Positions 36,383 to 49,000 of a stretch of 64,000 nucleotides of DNA are shown here, piece after piece. A program made the position numbers and the translations under genes. The notes beneath the pieces are model-generated. The model saw only the letters and a list, made by a program, of their open reading frames with translations, made no database searches and had not been told where the DNA came from. Within the stretch, counting starts at the first letter, position 1; each line of letters opens with the position of its first letter. The DNA is from Myrica gale (lineage: Eukaryota; Streptophyta; Magnoliopsida; Fagales; Myricaceae), in NCBI GenBank assembly GCA_963930655.1, contig OZ005618.1, forward strand, positions 8,702,001-8,766,000, read 5' to 3'.

Positions 36383-38459
36383 CCCCTAAGTCTTCAACCC
36401 TTGCAAAAATTCAACTCTCTAAAAGTTTTGAAACATTGCACGCGCGTGTCACCTCAGGAAGCCACCTTGGAGCTGGCAGCATTTCCGAATTGGGAGAGAA
36501 CCAAAAGGGGTTGGAAATGCAAGTTAGTGTGCTACGGAAGGCCATTACGTAAACTGAGGTGGAACCCAATTTCCGGTCTCTAGATCTGCCTTTTCATAGT
36601 GCTTGCTATAGTAAGTTGTTGAAGTCATTGTCAAAAATGGCGGATCTCTTGCTTCTTGGTGCTAATGCAGTGGGATTCCTTCAACAAGCATCACAATTAG
36701 GACTTGATCAGGGACGTTCTTGGAAGGAGTTTGTCAACAAACTAGACGATGACCTTAAACCTTTCGACGAATTGGTTGGGTCGTCAACAAAGTGCTTTGA
36801 ACAAGTCACTTCCATAAAGTCGCTCACGTTACTTGAAACGGAGCTCTCAAAGAAAAACGTTTCCAGTGATCTTGAGTTGGGAAAACCAGAAAAGCCAAAT
36901 ACCATTAGGGTCACCGTTCTGGATGAACGTGAGAGGGAAAAGATAATGGACTCGTATCTCCAGCATTCGAAAGAACTTGTTGACAGAAGTCATGGCGCCA
37001 GCGAACGCAAGTGCGGGACGGTTTTAAGCATAGCTGCCCTAGGTTTCTGCATCAGTAGTTTAGTGAAAGAGATAGCCGAGATTGAAAAGGACATCAAGGA
37101 ACTTCTGCAGTGGGAGAATCCTTCGAGCCACATTGATTTGAACGATATCTCTTGCAAGATACATCATTCATTATACAAATCAACAGTGTAACAATTTGCA
37201 ATGTATTCAATAAAACCCTGCAACATTTTAGAAAAAAATAAAAAAAACGCATCACCGAAATTTTCTGATTCTCTTGGAGATGGCCCTATTCGCCACATAT
37301 AAGACTCTCAGACTCTTTTAATATTAATATACATGGATATAATGGAAAATGGAGAAATTTTGCATGCTAATTTTTGGAAAATGCACAAACAAGGAAAAAA
37401 AGAGAAGAGAAATCCTTTCTTAATGAGAAATGATAGGGATCCCGAATGTTGTCCTGAATGCCGACGTGTCCATATTTTAAACGGGGATCCCGGTTCCTTT
37501 AAAACGCGCATTCTCCCTCTCCCTCCCGGTTCGTGTAAAATGCAAACCGGTCGGGTCACTTAATAATGCACGGGTGAATCACGATGATGCCCCCATTTGA
37601 ACTCGATGATGCCCCAAATAGGGATTTAGAAATTGAAATCCCTAGTCTCTCTCCTCCGAGAACTCCTCACTCTGAGAAATTCCTAGTCTCTCTCCCACGA
37701 TAACCTCTCTCTCCCACGACAACCCCTCTCAGACCGAAGCTCCCGACCCCCTTTCTCTATCCGGTGAGCTCCTCATCCCGATCGGCCGGTAAGACTCCTT
37801 TTGTCCCTATTTGTTCTTGGCTTGTTGTTCTGGTTTTTCGATCTGAAATATCTTTTCAATGGTAGAGTGATTTCGACCATTCTTACACGGAGAGACGACG
37901 ACGACAACTGGTTTTTAGTTTTTCGACGACGACGACGACGATTCCTGAGAGCTTCGGGTCCCCTCACCGGAGTTGTTTTGGGTACAGCTTCGGGTCCCCT
38001 CATCTTCCATTTATTATGCTCTCTTTCAATCTAGTAATATAACTAAACCCTTTATTATGCTCATCCTATGATAAATAACAGTAGATTAGGCTATCATTAG
38101 GGGGATGTAATATTATTAATCAAATGTTTAATTATGAGAATATGCATTTGAAGTGTATTAATACTAGTTTATATGGAAGTCAAATTCTATATATTCCTAT
38201 TGCTTTTGAAATTGACCGAAATTCCATTTTTCATATGCAAATGGATGAAAATGCATGCCTTTATGTCACATTAGGCATTAACAACCGAAGAGGGTAAGCT
38301 TGTATATATATTCATAACACTTCTGTCTATTTTAATAGCAATTTGTTTATACATGATGCAATTTGAAACAAAATAGAAGTTTAATGGGTTTATGTGATAA
38401 AATGGATAGTTAATTAGGTGATGACATTGTAATAGGCATGTTAGTTAGGAGATGCAAAG

Positions 38460-38465
<6 letters not shown>

Positions 38466-38495
<30 letters not shown>
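38466..38495. repeat. (AT)n microsatellite
   Basis: About 15 AT dinucleotides, inside the FAR1-class element. Confidence 0.95.
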
Positions 38496-38497
<2 letters not shown>

Positions 38498-39233
38498 AAC
38501 ACAATTGATGGGACTACAGCAAAAATGAAGGACTTAAAAATATAGATTATGAAGGATATGTTTCAGCCAAGATTACAACAGGAACATGGAGACTAGTAAT
38601 ACATAATTGAAAGAACATCAAATCTTCTTCTTTGAGGTCAAGCTGGACCTGCGTTGCATTAGGATGATGGAATGATAATGCTTTCTATTAGGACTAATGT
38701 TCTTGGTTCTGTGGGCTGCAAAAACAGAGTAAAATCGAATTGTTTAACCTTGTGTATTGGATACACCTAGCTGAAATGATGGGATTAAACCTAGAGTCAT
38801 TTGAGATTATTTCAAGCATTAATATTTAGGTGACTCCTAAGCAAGGTTAAAGGCAATCTGCAGTTTAAAAGGACCCATTAAACAAGATCATGCACAATAT
38901 AAGATAAGCATGAGTCTTTTAAATCTTTTACAAACGGAAGAATGATGGGGCGCAAAATATACATGACTCAATAACAAATACACAATAGATGTACTAGGCC
39001 ATGCAACAAATACAACACTCTGTAAATATAAATGCACTAAAGCTTCAAAACCAAATGGGCAACCAACATAAATTTTCCATGCATCAGCTCCATTCACATG
39101 TTTATCATAGACCAATATTCTGAATTTCCTTTTCGGAAGTGCATAGACAAAATGTTGCATATAAGTGCATAGAGATGTTTTCCTTGATGCCATTGCAGGT
39201 AAATAAAATATTTTGCAAGCTGGACTTCACTCT

Positions 39234-39523
39234 ATGGCACCACGACGGTGTGGATGCAAGCTCTCAATCCAAGAAAGGACTTCGTGGATAGCGCAAAATT
39301 TCGATCAACGATATTTTATATGCGGGCTAGACGCCCAACATTTGGTGAGTACATGGTGAATCTGCACTTATATTGAACATGTAGTCTGCTTTGCTTAAAC
39401 GCCAATTGATGATGTCACAATCAGTCCATTTGTCTTATGTAGGGGACAACACCTTGTGGTTTTTTCGAGTGGATAGATCTTGAGACGGAGAAGCGGGACC
39501 CGGCCGAATATGTCCCCTATTGA
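39234..39523 (+). CDS. GRF-type zinc-finger frame carried in the Mutator-like element
   Basis: Exon 1 39234-39344 and exon 2 39443-39523 join GT-AG in frame to 63 codons ending in TGA. Exon 1 reads 'MAPRRCGCKLSIQERTSWIA' then 'DQRYFICGLDAQH'. Exon 2 has 'PCGFFEWIDLETEKRD'. This is the GRF zinc-finger pattern: CxC, then a basic/aromatic core with a third cysteine, then CGFFxW. Related plant proteins continue into a coiled coil. Here that coil (LNRKIQRLLSDLKMKDDE, from about 39519) is in another frame, so a small shift or the TGA has cut the protein. Family members bind nucleic acid. Whether this is a captured host gene or a regular element gene is open. Confidence 0.55.
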
Positions 39524-40388
39524 ACCGCAAGATACAACGGTTGCTGTCTGACTTGAAGATGAAGGATGATGAGCTACAAAGGATCAGAGCGGAGAACCAG
39601 ATGCTCAGGGAGGAAAACCAGATTCTCAATAAGGATCCTGAGTTGGAGAGGATGAGGGAGGAACTAGTGTTGGGATTTTGGTTTGGCAGAAAAAACCAAA
39701 CCCTCGTCCTCATCTTCAAGTTGCAGTGACCTCTAATGTATTTAATATATCACGGCCAACACCCTTTGGCAGGATCTACTACTTTTAAATCTAGGACATT
39801 AAATATATCACGGCCAACACCCGTTGCCCATGATATTTTGAGGTTCTCTTCTCGGACATTAAAATTCACAACAAAACCCAATATTCGGGTCCTTACAAGA
39901 AAACCGATTATGTAAGGACATCAACTTGTCTTATGATTGCACTAAATGCACTAACACCTGACTCAGCCAAACTCACTTGCACATTACACACATCACTTGA
40001 GTCCTTAATCAAATAGGATGATCAAGGCATACAAATGCTCACAGACATGCTGCCAGCCATATTCTTATAAGGTTGTTGGAGAAAACTGCTTGCCAGGCAA
40101 CCCCTTTCATATGACAAAAAAGAAAAAGAAAAAAACTGTATAGTGTTTAAACTCCAACTACTCCTAAACAAACAAACAAGAACCATTATTCGATATACCT
40201 CCCAAAAATCTTGGTGAAGAGCAGATCTACAAGGTTAGACTACCTGTACACAACCAAAATTCCTTAGCCAGTAATAAAGCTGAATAAAGTAAAGTAGAAA
40301 GAGGTATGATAGCAACACTTATACAATTACGAACGTAACATGGTCATGTTAGAAGTACAAAGCCACTAATTGAAAAGGTTTTCATCAG

Positions 40389-40927
40389 TCAATCCAAAAC
40401 CATGAGCATAGAATTGATGGCATGCAGCAAAAGACGGATACTTGACATCTCGCCAGTAGTAATTGTAGGCGATGTACAATGATGGTTAAGTAGGGCATGA
40501 ACTTGGAAAAGGATGGGCTTGACATGCATTGCAATGCCCGGGTCGGTAGGAATCATGAAATGGGCCGCGACAGTCATCCAAGCGAGTTTTTGTGGTGAGT
40601 CGTTCTTCATATCATAGGCTAACTGCCACAAAAGGTTCAGCAGTACCCCTTGACTCACAGAGAGAGGAACTAACGACAATATCCATCGTAGATCAACCTT
40701 GATAAAATGAGGAAAAAGGTTACATTGTTGTTAAATGTAAATGAATGCGTACGTCATCAACAGAAATATCTGTGCACAATAATTAGCATGAGCAAATTTA
40801 CCGCCGAGAGGAACCAGGATACAATGGACATATCATTACCTTGGGGGCCTACATTGAAAGCTTTTTCAAAATTGTGTTGAAGTACCAAGTTTGACAACTC
40901 CATTGTTACATCAACTGGCACCACAAC
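40389..40927 (-). pseudogene. VARICOSE-like (mRNA-decapping scaffold) C-terminal exons captured by the element
   Basis: Two minus-strand exons, 40802-40927 and 40389-40697 (stop at 40389-40391), have a correct donor (GCG|GTAAAT) and acceptors. The first reads 'ELSNLVLQHNFEKAFNV' and 'NDMSIVSWFLS'. The second reads 'VDLRWILSLVPLSVSQGVLL', 'SPQKLAWMT' and 'IAMHVKPILFQVHALLNH'. These match from memory the last part of plant VARICOSE/EDC4, a decapping-complex scaffold in P bodies. Both exons are open. The rest of the gene (WD40 and Ser-rich middle) is missing. The fragment lies entirely inside the Mutator-like element, downstream of the transposase on the same strand, so it is most simply a captured piece. 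Confidence 0.75.
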
Positions 40928-41173
40928 CTAATGCACACATGTTACAACCAATGTTGGCAAATAATTTCATAAAAAACCAAGTAAAGTGTGACGTTTGTCT
41001 TCAAAAGGATTTATGTATGTACCTGAGTACGAGTTACACGACCTGGCTGATCAGGAAGCACACAGTGGCATCGGGGCTTGAGAAGCATTTGATTGATCTT
41101 GCGTCTGCTTTTAAGGCCTACAAAACAGAACCCATGGTTATCCAAATGAGTGTCCAACCAAACCCAAGAAAAA

Positions 41174-43399
41174 TTAAGTTAAGCAGAAAATTGTGTTTGC
41201 CACCTTTTGTTTTAGGCTATTTGGTTCGGCTTGTGTCTGAATCGATGGATTTGCCCCTTCTCGTTGTGACTTCTTCATCGCTTTTTGCATTTCAGACACC
41301 ATTCTTGATGACTTTGGTCTCCCTTTCCTTGTAACCTTAACAGGACTAAAGACCATATTACTTTGCGTAGCCGAAACATCATTACTTTGAAAAGGTTCAT
41401 TACAGCTAGAAGACACAATTGCGACAACAGGTTGCTGGGAGCCACTAATGGGTTCAAGTACACGGAATTCATCAATCAACTGATTAACATTTCCCAGCAC
41501 CTTTTCGTATTTGCCCACATCCATTGAGGCGATCGATGCTAGTTCATTAAACTTCTTACACGGGCGGTCATATCTTTCGTCATTAGGGTTACCGTGAAAA
41601 GCATCGTAAGTACTTTTAATAAAAGTGTAATGCCGCCTTATGTCCTTCCTCCATCTAGCAAGATAATATTTCCAGGGCAACTTTGAAACTTTCTTTGATA
41701 ACAGCACAGAAATGGCATGACAACACAAGATACCTCTCGTTTCAAACAATGCACAAGTGCACTTCACCTCCATTTCTTCATCATTGTAGTAAAGACAATA
41801 GGATTTTTCTTTTTATAGTTTGGTTTACAACCTCTAGCTGGATCACTTCGTAAGTAGAAATTGCACCTTCTACTTTAAGACAAGAATGATTACACTGCAT
41901 AACTTTCTGAAACTCCCCCTGAACTTCTTTGAACTTCGCGTTGGTATACACAGCTTGAAAGCTCTTCTCTAAAGAAAAGGGAATCGAACACGGAATTATA
42001 CGATTGAAGGAATCGAAATCAACATTTGTCTCCTTCTCAACCATTTTCCTTAAAGCACTGTCAAACTGATCAACAAATTCCTTTAGTGTGGTCTGTGAGT
42101 GCACATAACCATCAAAAAATGAATTCATACTTTCACTCCACTGAGTTGTATTCATTCCCCCCCCAAAAAAAAATGTATTTTTCACATATGTCAGGATCCA
42201 AAAAGTCTTATCACCGTTTAACTCATTCAACCATGTGTTATCTTCTAATTGGTAAGTCTCAATTAGAAACTTCCAATTTTCCTCAAACTGTTCACAGGTT
42301 TCAAATTCATACACATAATTATTGAAGGCAACCTTAATACCATGGAAATCAAGACTTGATGCAAACTTTTCTGGTAGTTTTCTCATAATGTGCCACAAAC
42401 AATATCTATGTCGTGTCGTGTTGCCGAAAACTATTTCAATTGCATTCTTCATGGCCCTGACCTGATCTGTTAAGATTGCACCTGGAGCTTTACCGTTCAT
42501 GCAACCCAACCAAGCTTTAAACAACCACACAAAGGCGTTTGTATCCTCATTTGATATAAGTGCTGACCCAAAAAGCATTGACTGACCGTGGTGATTCACA
42601 CCTACGAAATGAGCGAATGACATGTCATATCTATTGGTCAAGTACGTCGTGTCAAATGAAATGACATCCTCAAAGTCCTCATATGCTGCTCTACTTCGTG
42701 CATCACACCAAAACACATTTCGCAACCGACAATTGTCATCCACGTCCATCACATAGTAGAAGCCAGGATTTTTCTTTTGCATTCTACTAAAATAGTCACT
42801 AAGTGCTTGACCACCTCCTTTACCCAGCCGAAGCTCTCTTGCCTTGTTAATAAAATTTCAACAATCTCTCTCTCCGAAGGAAAGATTTTCATACCCCCCA
42901 TTTCAACAACAAGAGATCCAAAATTCTTATTTGTACGGATTCCAGCTCTGACATTTATATCTAGCCTTCTTTTCACATAAGCTTCTATTTGCCAATGACA
43001 TTTCATTAACTTTGCTTTGTCTGGGCTTAGACTATGATTATGTTCAATCACAACCTTTCTCAACATCCACTTTTCAGTGGCACGTAACACTGTACAAATC
43101 CTGGCTGGGCAATTGGTTTTAATTGTTGTTGGCACAACATCAGTTTTGGCTTTCCTTTGTTTGCCTTCACGAATACATGTATAAGTTACGTAGGTGAGAA
43201 CCCCCTCACTTCCTTTGTTGCCTCTTTTTACCACTGCAAAACCCTCTTGCTTAGCATACTTTAAATAGTAGAGGAAAACTTCGTCCGCAGAATCAAAGAG
43301 CATTGATGTCTTAGGTTCTTCAATTTTATCATCCTCATTTATCATCTCGAATACTACAGCATTAGTTGTTTTATCATCCCCGTCGTCTTTATCATCCAA
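41174..43399 (-). pseudogene. FAR1/MULE transposase with FAR1 DNA-binding, DDE and SWIM domains, frameshifted
   Basis: Reading from ATG at 43399, the first frame (to about 42900) carries the FAR1 DNA-binding domain ('FAVVKRGNKGSEGVLTYVTY', a C-x-C-zinc region with 'KTNCPARI', and 'EHNHSLS'). The middle frame (42782-41781) is the MULE catalytic domain: 'ISFDTTYL' (D), 'AILTDQVRAM' (D), 'YCLWHIMRKL' and 'QWSESMNSFF' (E). The last frame (41773-41174) holds the SWIM finger 'VKCTCALFETRGILCCHA' and a Ser/Lys-rich tail. The pieces are split by a shift at the C6 run at 42894-42899, an in-frame TGA at 42858-42860 and a second shift at about 41812. Either the copy is recently inactivated or the base-run indels are assembly errors. 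Confidence 0.85.
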
Positions 43400-44643
43400 C
43401 TCTAAATTACATTAAAAAAATTTAATAAGAAATGCAATTTTCAAAGCCATACTTGGGTGAAAGAAAAATAATTTCACGCAAAATTATCAAAGCCACAACA
43501 AGCCTAACTAATTTCAGGGTCATCTTCGTTAGTAACATCATTGTTGTTATATTCGTATTCAACTTCTCTCTCATTCTCCAAACGTGAACTTGAACAGTCC
43601 ATTTATAATAACATAAGCTGGCCACAATGAGTAACTAAAAAGGCAAACAAACTTGGTTAGCAGCAACAATAAGTTAAATTCATTCTTGCAACCCAAATTT
43701 ACACTGATCTCAAAAATTCTCAAACCAATCAACTTGCATATGACTAGGAATCGCTGTTTTGAGAATCCACTATCAACAACATAGACAACTCCCTGCAAGC
43801 AGCAGAAGAATAAGGTTGGAGAAACATGCACTGTCTGGTTCCTTTTAACTAATCACGCCCAACAAAAGTTGCTCTGGAGTGCCGAGAGGTGACCTCCTAA
43901 GTCAATGATGTCTCCCCAATATTTGTTAATACCACTACTTTCCTCTTCCCTCTACGAGTTGGAGAAAAAACCAGTTCCTGAAAACACTACTAGATGAAAG
44001 AATATGGGATTTTTAAGTAAACTATCTCTAATTTTACCTTAAAGATAAGATAACACTAGTTGATGGGTTGCCATTTTTCCTTCTGTTGATAACGAATCAA
44101 AAATTAGCAAAAGAAAAATTAAAAACATAGCTTCCTTTCTCGTGCGACCAAGCGAAACAAATTAAGTGCAAAAAATGAGGACGAAGAGAGATGCGCTTCA
44201 GCGGTCTGAGGAGAGCTTCAGCGAAATGAGGAGATGCGCGTTCTAAAAGCAGGGGAAATGAGGATACGCATTTCACCCGGCCAGTGATTCACCCGTGCAT
44301 TATTAAGTGACCCGGCCGGTTTGCATTTTACACGAACCGGGAGGGAGAGGGAGAATGCGCGTTTTAAAGGAACGAGATCCCCGTTTAAAATATGGACACG
44401 TCGACATTCGGGATCCCTATCATTTCTCTTTCTTAATTCATCAAGATTATAATAGTTTCTAGGAAATGTGCATTCTTAAAGCGAAAGGCAATAAAATAAA
44501 AGGAAGTGGAAATAGCTACCAAAGCCTGGAACTGTCACGATAGATCATGTAGGATTGATTACCTAGATGGGCCTCTACCAGTCCAACCAAAACAAACTGA
44601 TGGGCCAAGCCCTCGAAAGCTGGCATCAAATAAAAGCAAAAAT

Positions 44644-44715
44644 TGTGGCTGCTGGGATTCGAGCCCAGGTCTCCACGGCCACAACGTGGAATTCTTACCA
44701 CTAAACTACAGCCAC
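44644..44715 (-). tRNA. tRNA-His(GUG)
   Basis: The 72-nt minus-strand sequence begins GTGGCTGTAGTTTAGTGGTA and folds into a cloverleaf. The acceptor stem GTGGCTG pairs with CAGCCAC. The anticodon stem CCACG/CGTGG encloses the loop with GTG, and box B is CTCGAATCC-like. It is 216 bp from the end of the Mutator-like element and matches the known plant nuclear tRNA-His pattern. No other tRNA gene is seen in the window. Confidence 0.95.
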
Positions 44716-46066
44716 ATGGTGCGAATGTAGACTAAATTTTTAAAATTTGAACAATATGTTTTTTTTTAAGAGACAAAGCTTGAGAGCTCTTTAATACTTT
44801 ATCCTCTGTGTTATCTTTTTTCTTTCTGACTGCAAGATAATGGAATCACCGGATAGATCCAGATGCTTGTGGCATGTTTGACCTATAGTTAATTAATAAC
44901 GATAAGATTAATATATGATTCTTACGTAAAGCACCATGCTACTTTACCTTACATAGTCCAAAATCTCTATTTCGAATCCAATGTTTGGTATTTCCACTTA
45001 TGAATTATTTATTTTAAAGAATAAATATACTTTACCTACTCTAATTTCGAAGTTTAACACTTTTATATTCTATTTTTATTACATTTGTTATATTTTATCC
45101 ACAAACTATTAATTAAATATATTAAATCAGTCTTTAAATTTTTTTAAAAATTTATTTTTTAGTCTCAAAATTACAATTTTACCCTTATAAAATAGTGGCA
45201 AAAAAATTAAACGTCTGGATGAAAAGTATTTTTTATCTAAATTACTCTAAAATTTAAAATGAGAATACAAAATGTCTAAAATCAATAGTTGGTGGGTATA
45301 ACGTGACAAAAATACTAGATTTATGTGTAAAATGTCAAGACTCTTGTAATTAAAGGATGAAAAGTATATTTAACCTTTATTTTAACTATTTATTACCAAT
45401 AAACCAATACATATTGGTGGATAATAATTTGCAGCAAAATTGAACGTACAATCATTATTCATACGTGGTTAATAAAACATGAAAGATCCAATTTGAGAAT
45501 CCATCTTCCCACACTGTTGTGATATTTATTTTCCCAACATTTTGGGGTATAAAAATTTTCAGCAAAACAAAGACACTCCAACATTTTTAACTTTTACACA
45601 TATACACCTTACTTTTCACAAACCACAATAAAATCTCAATAAAGTAAAGATTCTCAAAATTTCGACAAACAAACATACCCTATATAAGAAGAGTTTTTTT
45701 CTGATTTTTCATAAATTATAATATTTTTAATTTGTTATCTGAATTGAATGGTCTAATTAAGTGAATAAACTAAAATATAGATCTTATAACATTAAATGGG
45801 GCTTGTATAAATTATCAGACAGTCTGAATAATATAGTATTAATGTGATTATTTTTCTTCTCTTCTGGACTCAGTTTTTGTATTTGTCGTGATTAAAAGAT
45901 TTGATGTGAAAGGGTCGGTGGTGCTTAGAGGTAACTCTTGGGTAAGGAAGATAAGAATTCTACCTATTCTGAGACAATAATCCCAACAAAAAGTATGGCT
46001 TCTGACTTGATGATAATAGCATAAAACAATTCAGATGACTGTGGTCCATACGTCTTTTCTACTCAG
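44716..46066. other. AT-rich intergenic DNA upstream of UXS
   Basis: No gene is visible. It was checked on both strands for a Rossmann-type GGAGFIGS-like sequence that would be the missing first UXS exon; none was found. The stretch 45530-45700 looks like a decayed MITE. Confidence 0.5.
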
Positions 46067-49000
46067 GTAATTGTAGCTGATAACTACTTCACTGGATCAA
46101 AGGACAATCTTAGAAAATGGATTGGTCACCCAAGATTTGAGCTTATTCGTCATGGTACGTTCTTAAAATCTAGATTTCTTCCAGTTGTTCATAAGTTTAA
46201 CTCTGTGCATGGAATGTGATGATACCAAACGGTACCTTTATTCAGTTAATTAGTTATAGGTTGTGTTTGAGTGTTAACATTTTGGAGAGGTTAAAATTTT
46301 AGGGTATTGAATTTGGTGAAAAAGTGAAGAGAGAGATTATATTGTAATTTTTTATTGTGTTAAAATTTTAGTAAATGTAAAATTTTAGAAATCAAACGTA
46401 GCCATAGTGAAGCTATGACATGTTAAGTTCTGTTTGTTTAATTTTTGTAAACTTTCAGTTACTATCAGAATACAGTTTCACCCAGGTGTACTTGCTCCTT
46501 CAAAGTGCTGTTTTCATTAGGAGTTAACATCTCAGATTGAGCTTGAAAATTGTCTCCTCAATTAAAAAAACTAGAATATGCTGAAATGGGGCATTGCTAT
46601 TCTGTGAAGGAGTTAGCTAATTTGCTTATCATTATTTTAACTTTCCATGCTGCCATTGTCAGTCAGTAGAGGTGCTTAGCAATTAGTTGATTAACAGAAA
46701 TAGAGGCAATTTGTAAAAGAATTAGCGCTTATAGCCAGTACCAGTACATTTCCTCCTGAATATATGCTTTGTTAAGTTTAGCACGAAATACATTCCTATT
46801 CCCAGTTATTTCTTTTGCAATTTCATGGGCTTAGTTTGGATGACTAAAAGATATACATGTCTTTCTTTCTCTGTTAATAGATGTCACCGAGCCGTTGTTG
46901 ATCGAGGTTGATCAGATTTATCATCTTGCATGCCCTGCTTCACCAATTTTCTACAAATACAATCCTGTGAAGGTGTGTATTGAATATGGCTGGCTCATAT
47001 ACGATATGTATGTAACCACCACTTTTAGTAAGTATATGCTTATTATCAGTTTCCAGTTAAGTAAGTTCCTAACATCCTATCTTGAATATCTGATGTGGTC
47101 ACAACACAATCACTTGCTGGATTCTTCATCTCCCCTTGAATGTCCTATTTTTTGCATGTACTATATCCTATTGGAGAATTCTTTCATTTTTTACTGATTC
47201 CTGTTACCACCAACTTGATTACCATAAAGAAAATGGATTTACACCCACTACCATTTGTACAATTATATAGCATGAGTAAAATTTGGGGAACTTAAACCAT
47301 CCTCATCAACTAGATCAGCATATTGACAATCAAGTTTAGTATCATTTACAAGGTTATTCTTTTGGAAAAGACAATTTTTAGTTGTCTTTTTTTTCATGAC
47401 AATTACTCTAACTCGGAAATGCCGTTTAGCCTCAATGTATAAACACAGTGGCAACTGGAGACACTTTTTCTTGAGAGGATCTTTATTGCACAATCTTCTC
47501 AGATGTCTTATGTTTTTTCATTTTATATTTTGTGGGAAATTGCAAAAATTGCTGAAATTGTGAGGAACCCTGGATGTTGTCTAAACAGCTTTTTGTTTTT
47601 TCTTGTTTTGAAAACAAAAAACACTTTGACAGACAATAAAGACAAATGTGATTGGCACACTGAATATGCTAGGACTTGCCAAGCGTGTTGGTGCCAGGTG
47701 TGGGGATTTTCCATTATTTGATTGTTTTGACTGGTGTCATCCACTTTTTATACTCATTCTACTGTTGAACAGGATTTTGCTTACATCAACTTCAGAGGTA
47801 TATGGAGATCCTCTTGTGCATCCCCAGCCAGAGAGCTACTGGGGAAATGTTAATCCAATTGGTAGGTGTTCTTCCTCATAATGAACATGTGATCTCTTGC
47901 CTAATCTGATATTATGATTACTGTTTATCTGATTAGAAACCGTAAGATATAATATCCAGTGGAAATTTCTGTTAGCTGAATAGAAAGAGTGTCTTGTTCT
48001 CTTACTTGTCCTTAAATAGCTTTCAGACTAACTGACAGACATACATACACACTTGTATGTATATATGTTTCCAGTCTTATGTTTACGAGTTGATTTGCAT
48101 CTTCAAAGTGCACCCATGGTATCCTTTGAAATCTTTTTGACGCAATAATGGAGACCCTTGTTTCCTTGATGAAAAAGTTTCTATTCTTTCACTCTTCCTC
48201 ATAAATTAGTAAGAATCTCACCACAGATTACATGTGCCAAAATGGTAGGGGTTCGGAGCTGCTATGATGAGGGGAAGCGTGTAGCTGAGACTTTGATGTT
48301 TGATTACCATAGGCAGCATGGGATAGGTAAATATCTAGCTTTCCTTGTCCAAGTGAAGTTGTTCCTGATTTCTTGGCAAAGTTGATGAACATTTTCGAGT
48401 GGGAAATTCATTTGATGTACGTAAGTTTGCTATATCTCTTTTGACAGAAATTCGCATTGCTAGAATCTTTAATACATATGGGCCACGCATGAATATTGAC
48501 GATGGACGTGTTGTCAGCAATTTCATAGCTCAAGCAATTCGGTCAGTCCTTGTGCTTTTTTGTTGTTTTCATTGCTTTCTTCTTACATGTTGTTTTAATT
48601 GCTTTCTTCTTATGAAGATATTAACATTGGCATGATGTACCGTCAATAAAGATCTCTCTTGTCTAGTCTTCAAAAAGCTGGAAATTCTGTTTTTCATGTG
48701 CATTCATGCAATAAATATGGCAATTCAGAAAGCTTTGTAACTGACATCATATTGCAAAAATTAGTTAATCGTACCTTATCTCACTGGAATAAGTGAAGTC
48801 TTCCATTCTTCACTCGTCTCATGACATTACTGTCTCATGACATTTAGTAATCAACTTTTACGATCTATTTTGTACTTTGCAGCGATGAACCCTTGACAGT
48901 CCAACTTCCTGGAACCCAAACTCGCAGTTTTTGTTATGTTTCTGACATGGTATGCAAGATATGTAATTTGCTTCTGTACTCTTCTTTCACTTTGTGTTAT

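Larger units (their letters stand above)
20977..37191 (+). pseudogene. FUSC/aromatic-acid-exporter-like membrane protein gene shattered by transposons
   Basis: Pieces of one plant FUSC-type gene lie in order. The N-terminal membrane region is at 20977-21311 ('QVAFPAFSYVTVILI', 'LPESTHLVAKRIALGQIV'). It continues at 21506-21538 ('DFINGAQ') and at 30573-30669 ('MHPIHVAASMALG', 'LLPYPRLAYFE', donor at 30670). After an intron come 31763-32604 ('LRAENASERL', 'DIEISLRGMEMALS', 'FSLRGALCNWPIKVNINRLM'), 35846-36200 ('RFLPIRFLYLLPW', 'QRSRMYGQAG') and 36383-37191. The 5' start is lost. Nonsense codons, for example TAG in 'KARLL*' near 31831, a G4-run frameshift near 35911 and a TAA near 36558, show it is dead. 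Inserted are a MITE, a CACTA, a TRIM, a Mutator-like element and a hAT MITE. Intact relatives are plasma-membrane proteins of uncertain substrate. Confidence 0.85.
37425..44428 (-). mobile_element. Mutator-like element of the FAR1/Jittery class, 7.0 kb, with captured gene fragments
   Basis: Inverted ends of about 150 bp (37425-37581 and 44285-44428) start GAGAAATGATAGGGATCCCG. A perfect 9-bp target duplication TTTCTTAAT lies at 37416-37424 and 44429-44437. The left end carries a short internal repeat lacking in the right. Inside, minus strand, is a FAR1-type transposase gene (41174-43399), with VARICOSE-like exons (40389-40927) behind it. On the plus strand is a GRF-type zinc-finger frame (39234-39523). 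A GAC/GACGACG simple repeat lies near 37895-37941. The stretches 37582-39200 and 43600-44280 show no domain. The complete ends and target duplication suggest a fairly recent arrival, yet the transposase reading frame is broken. Confidence 0.92.
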
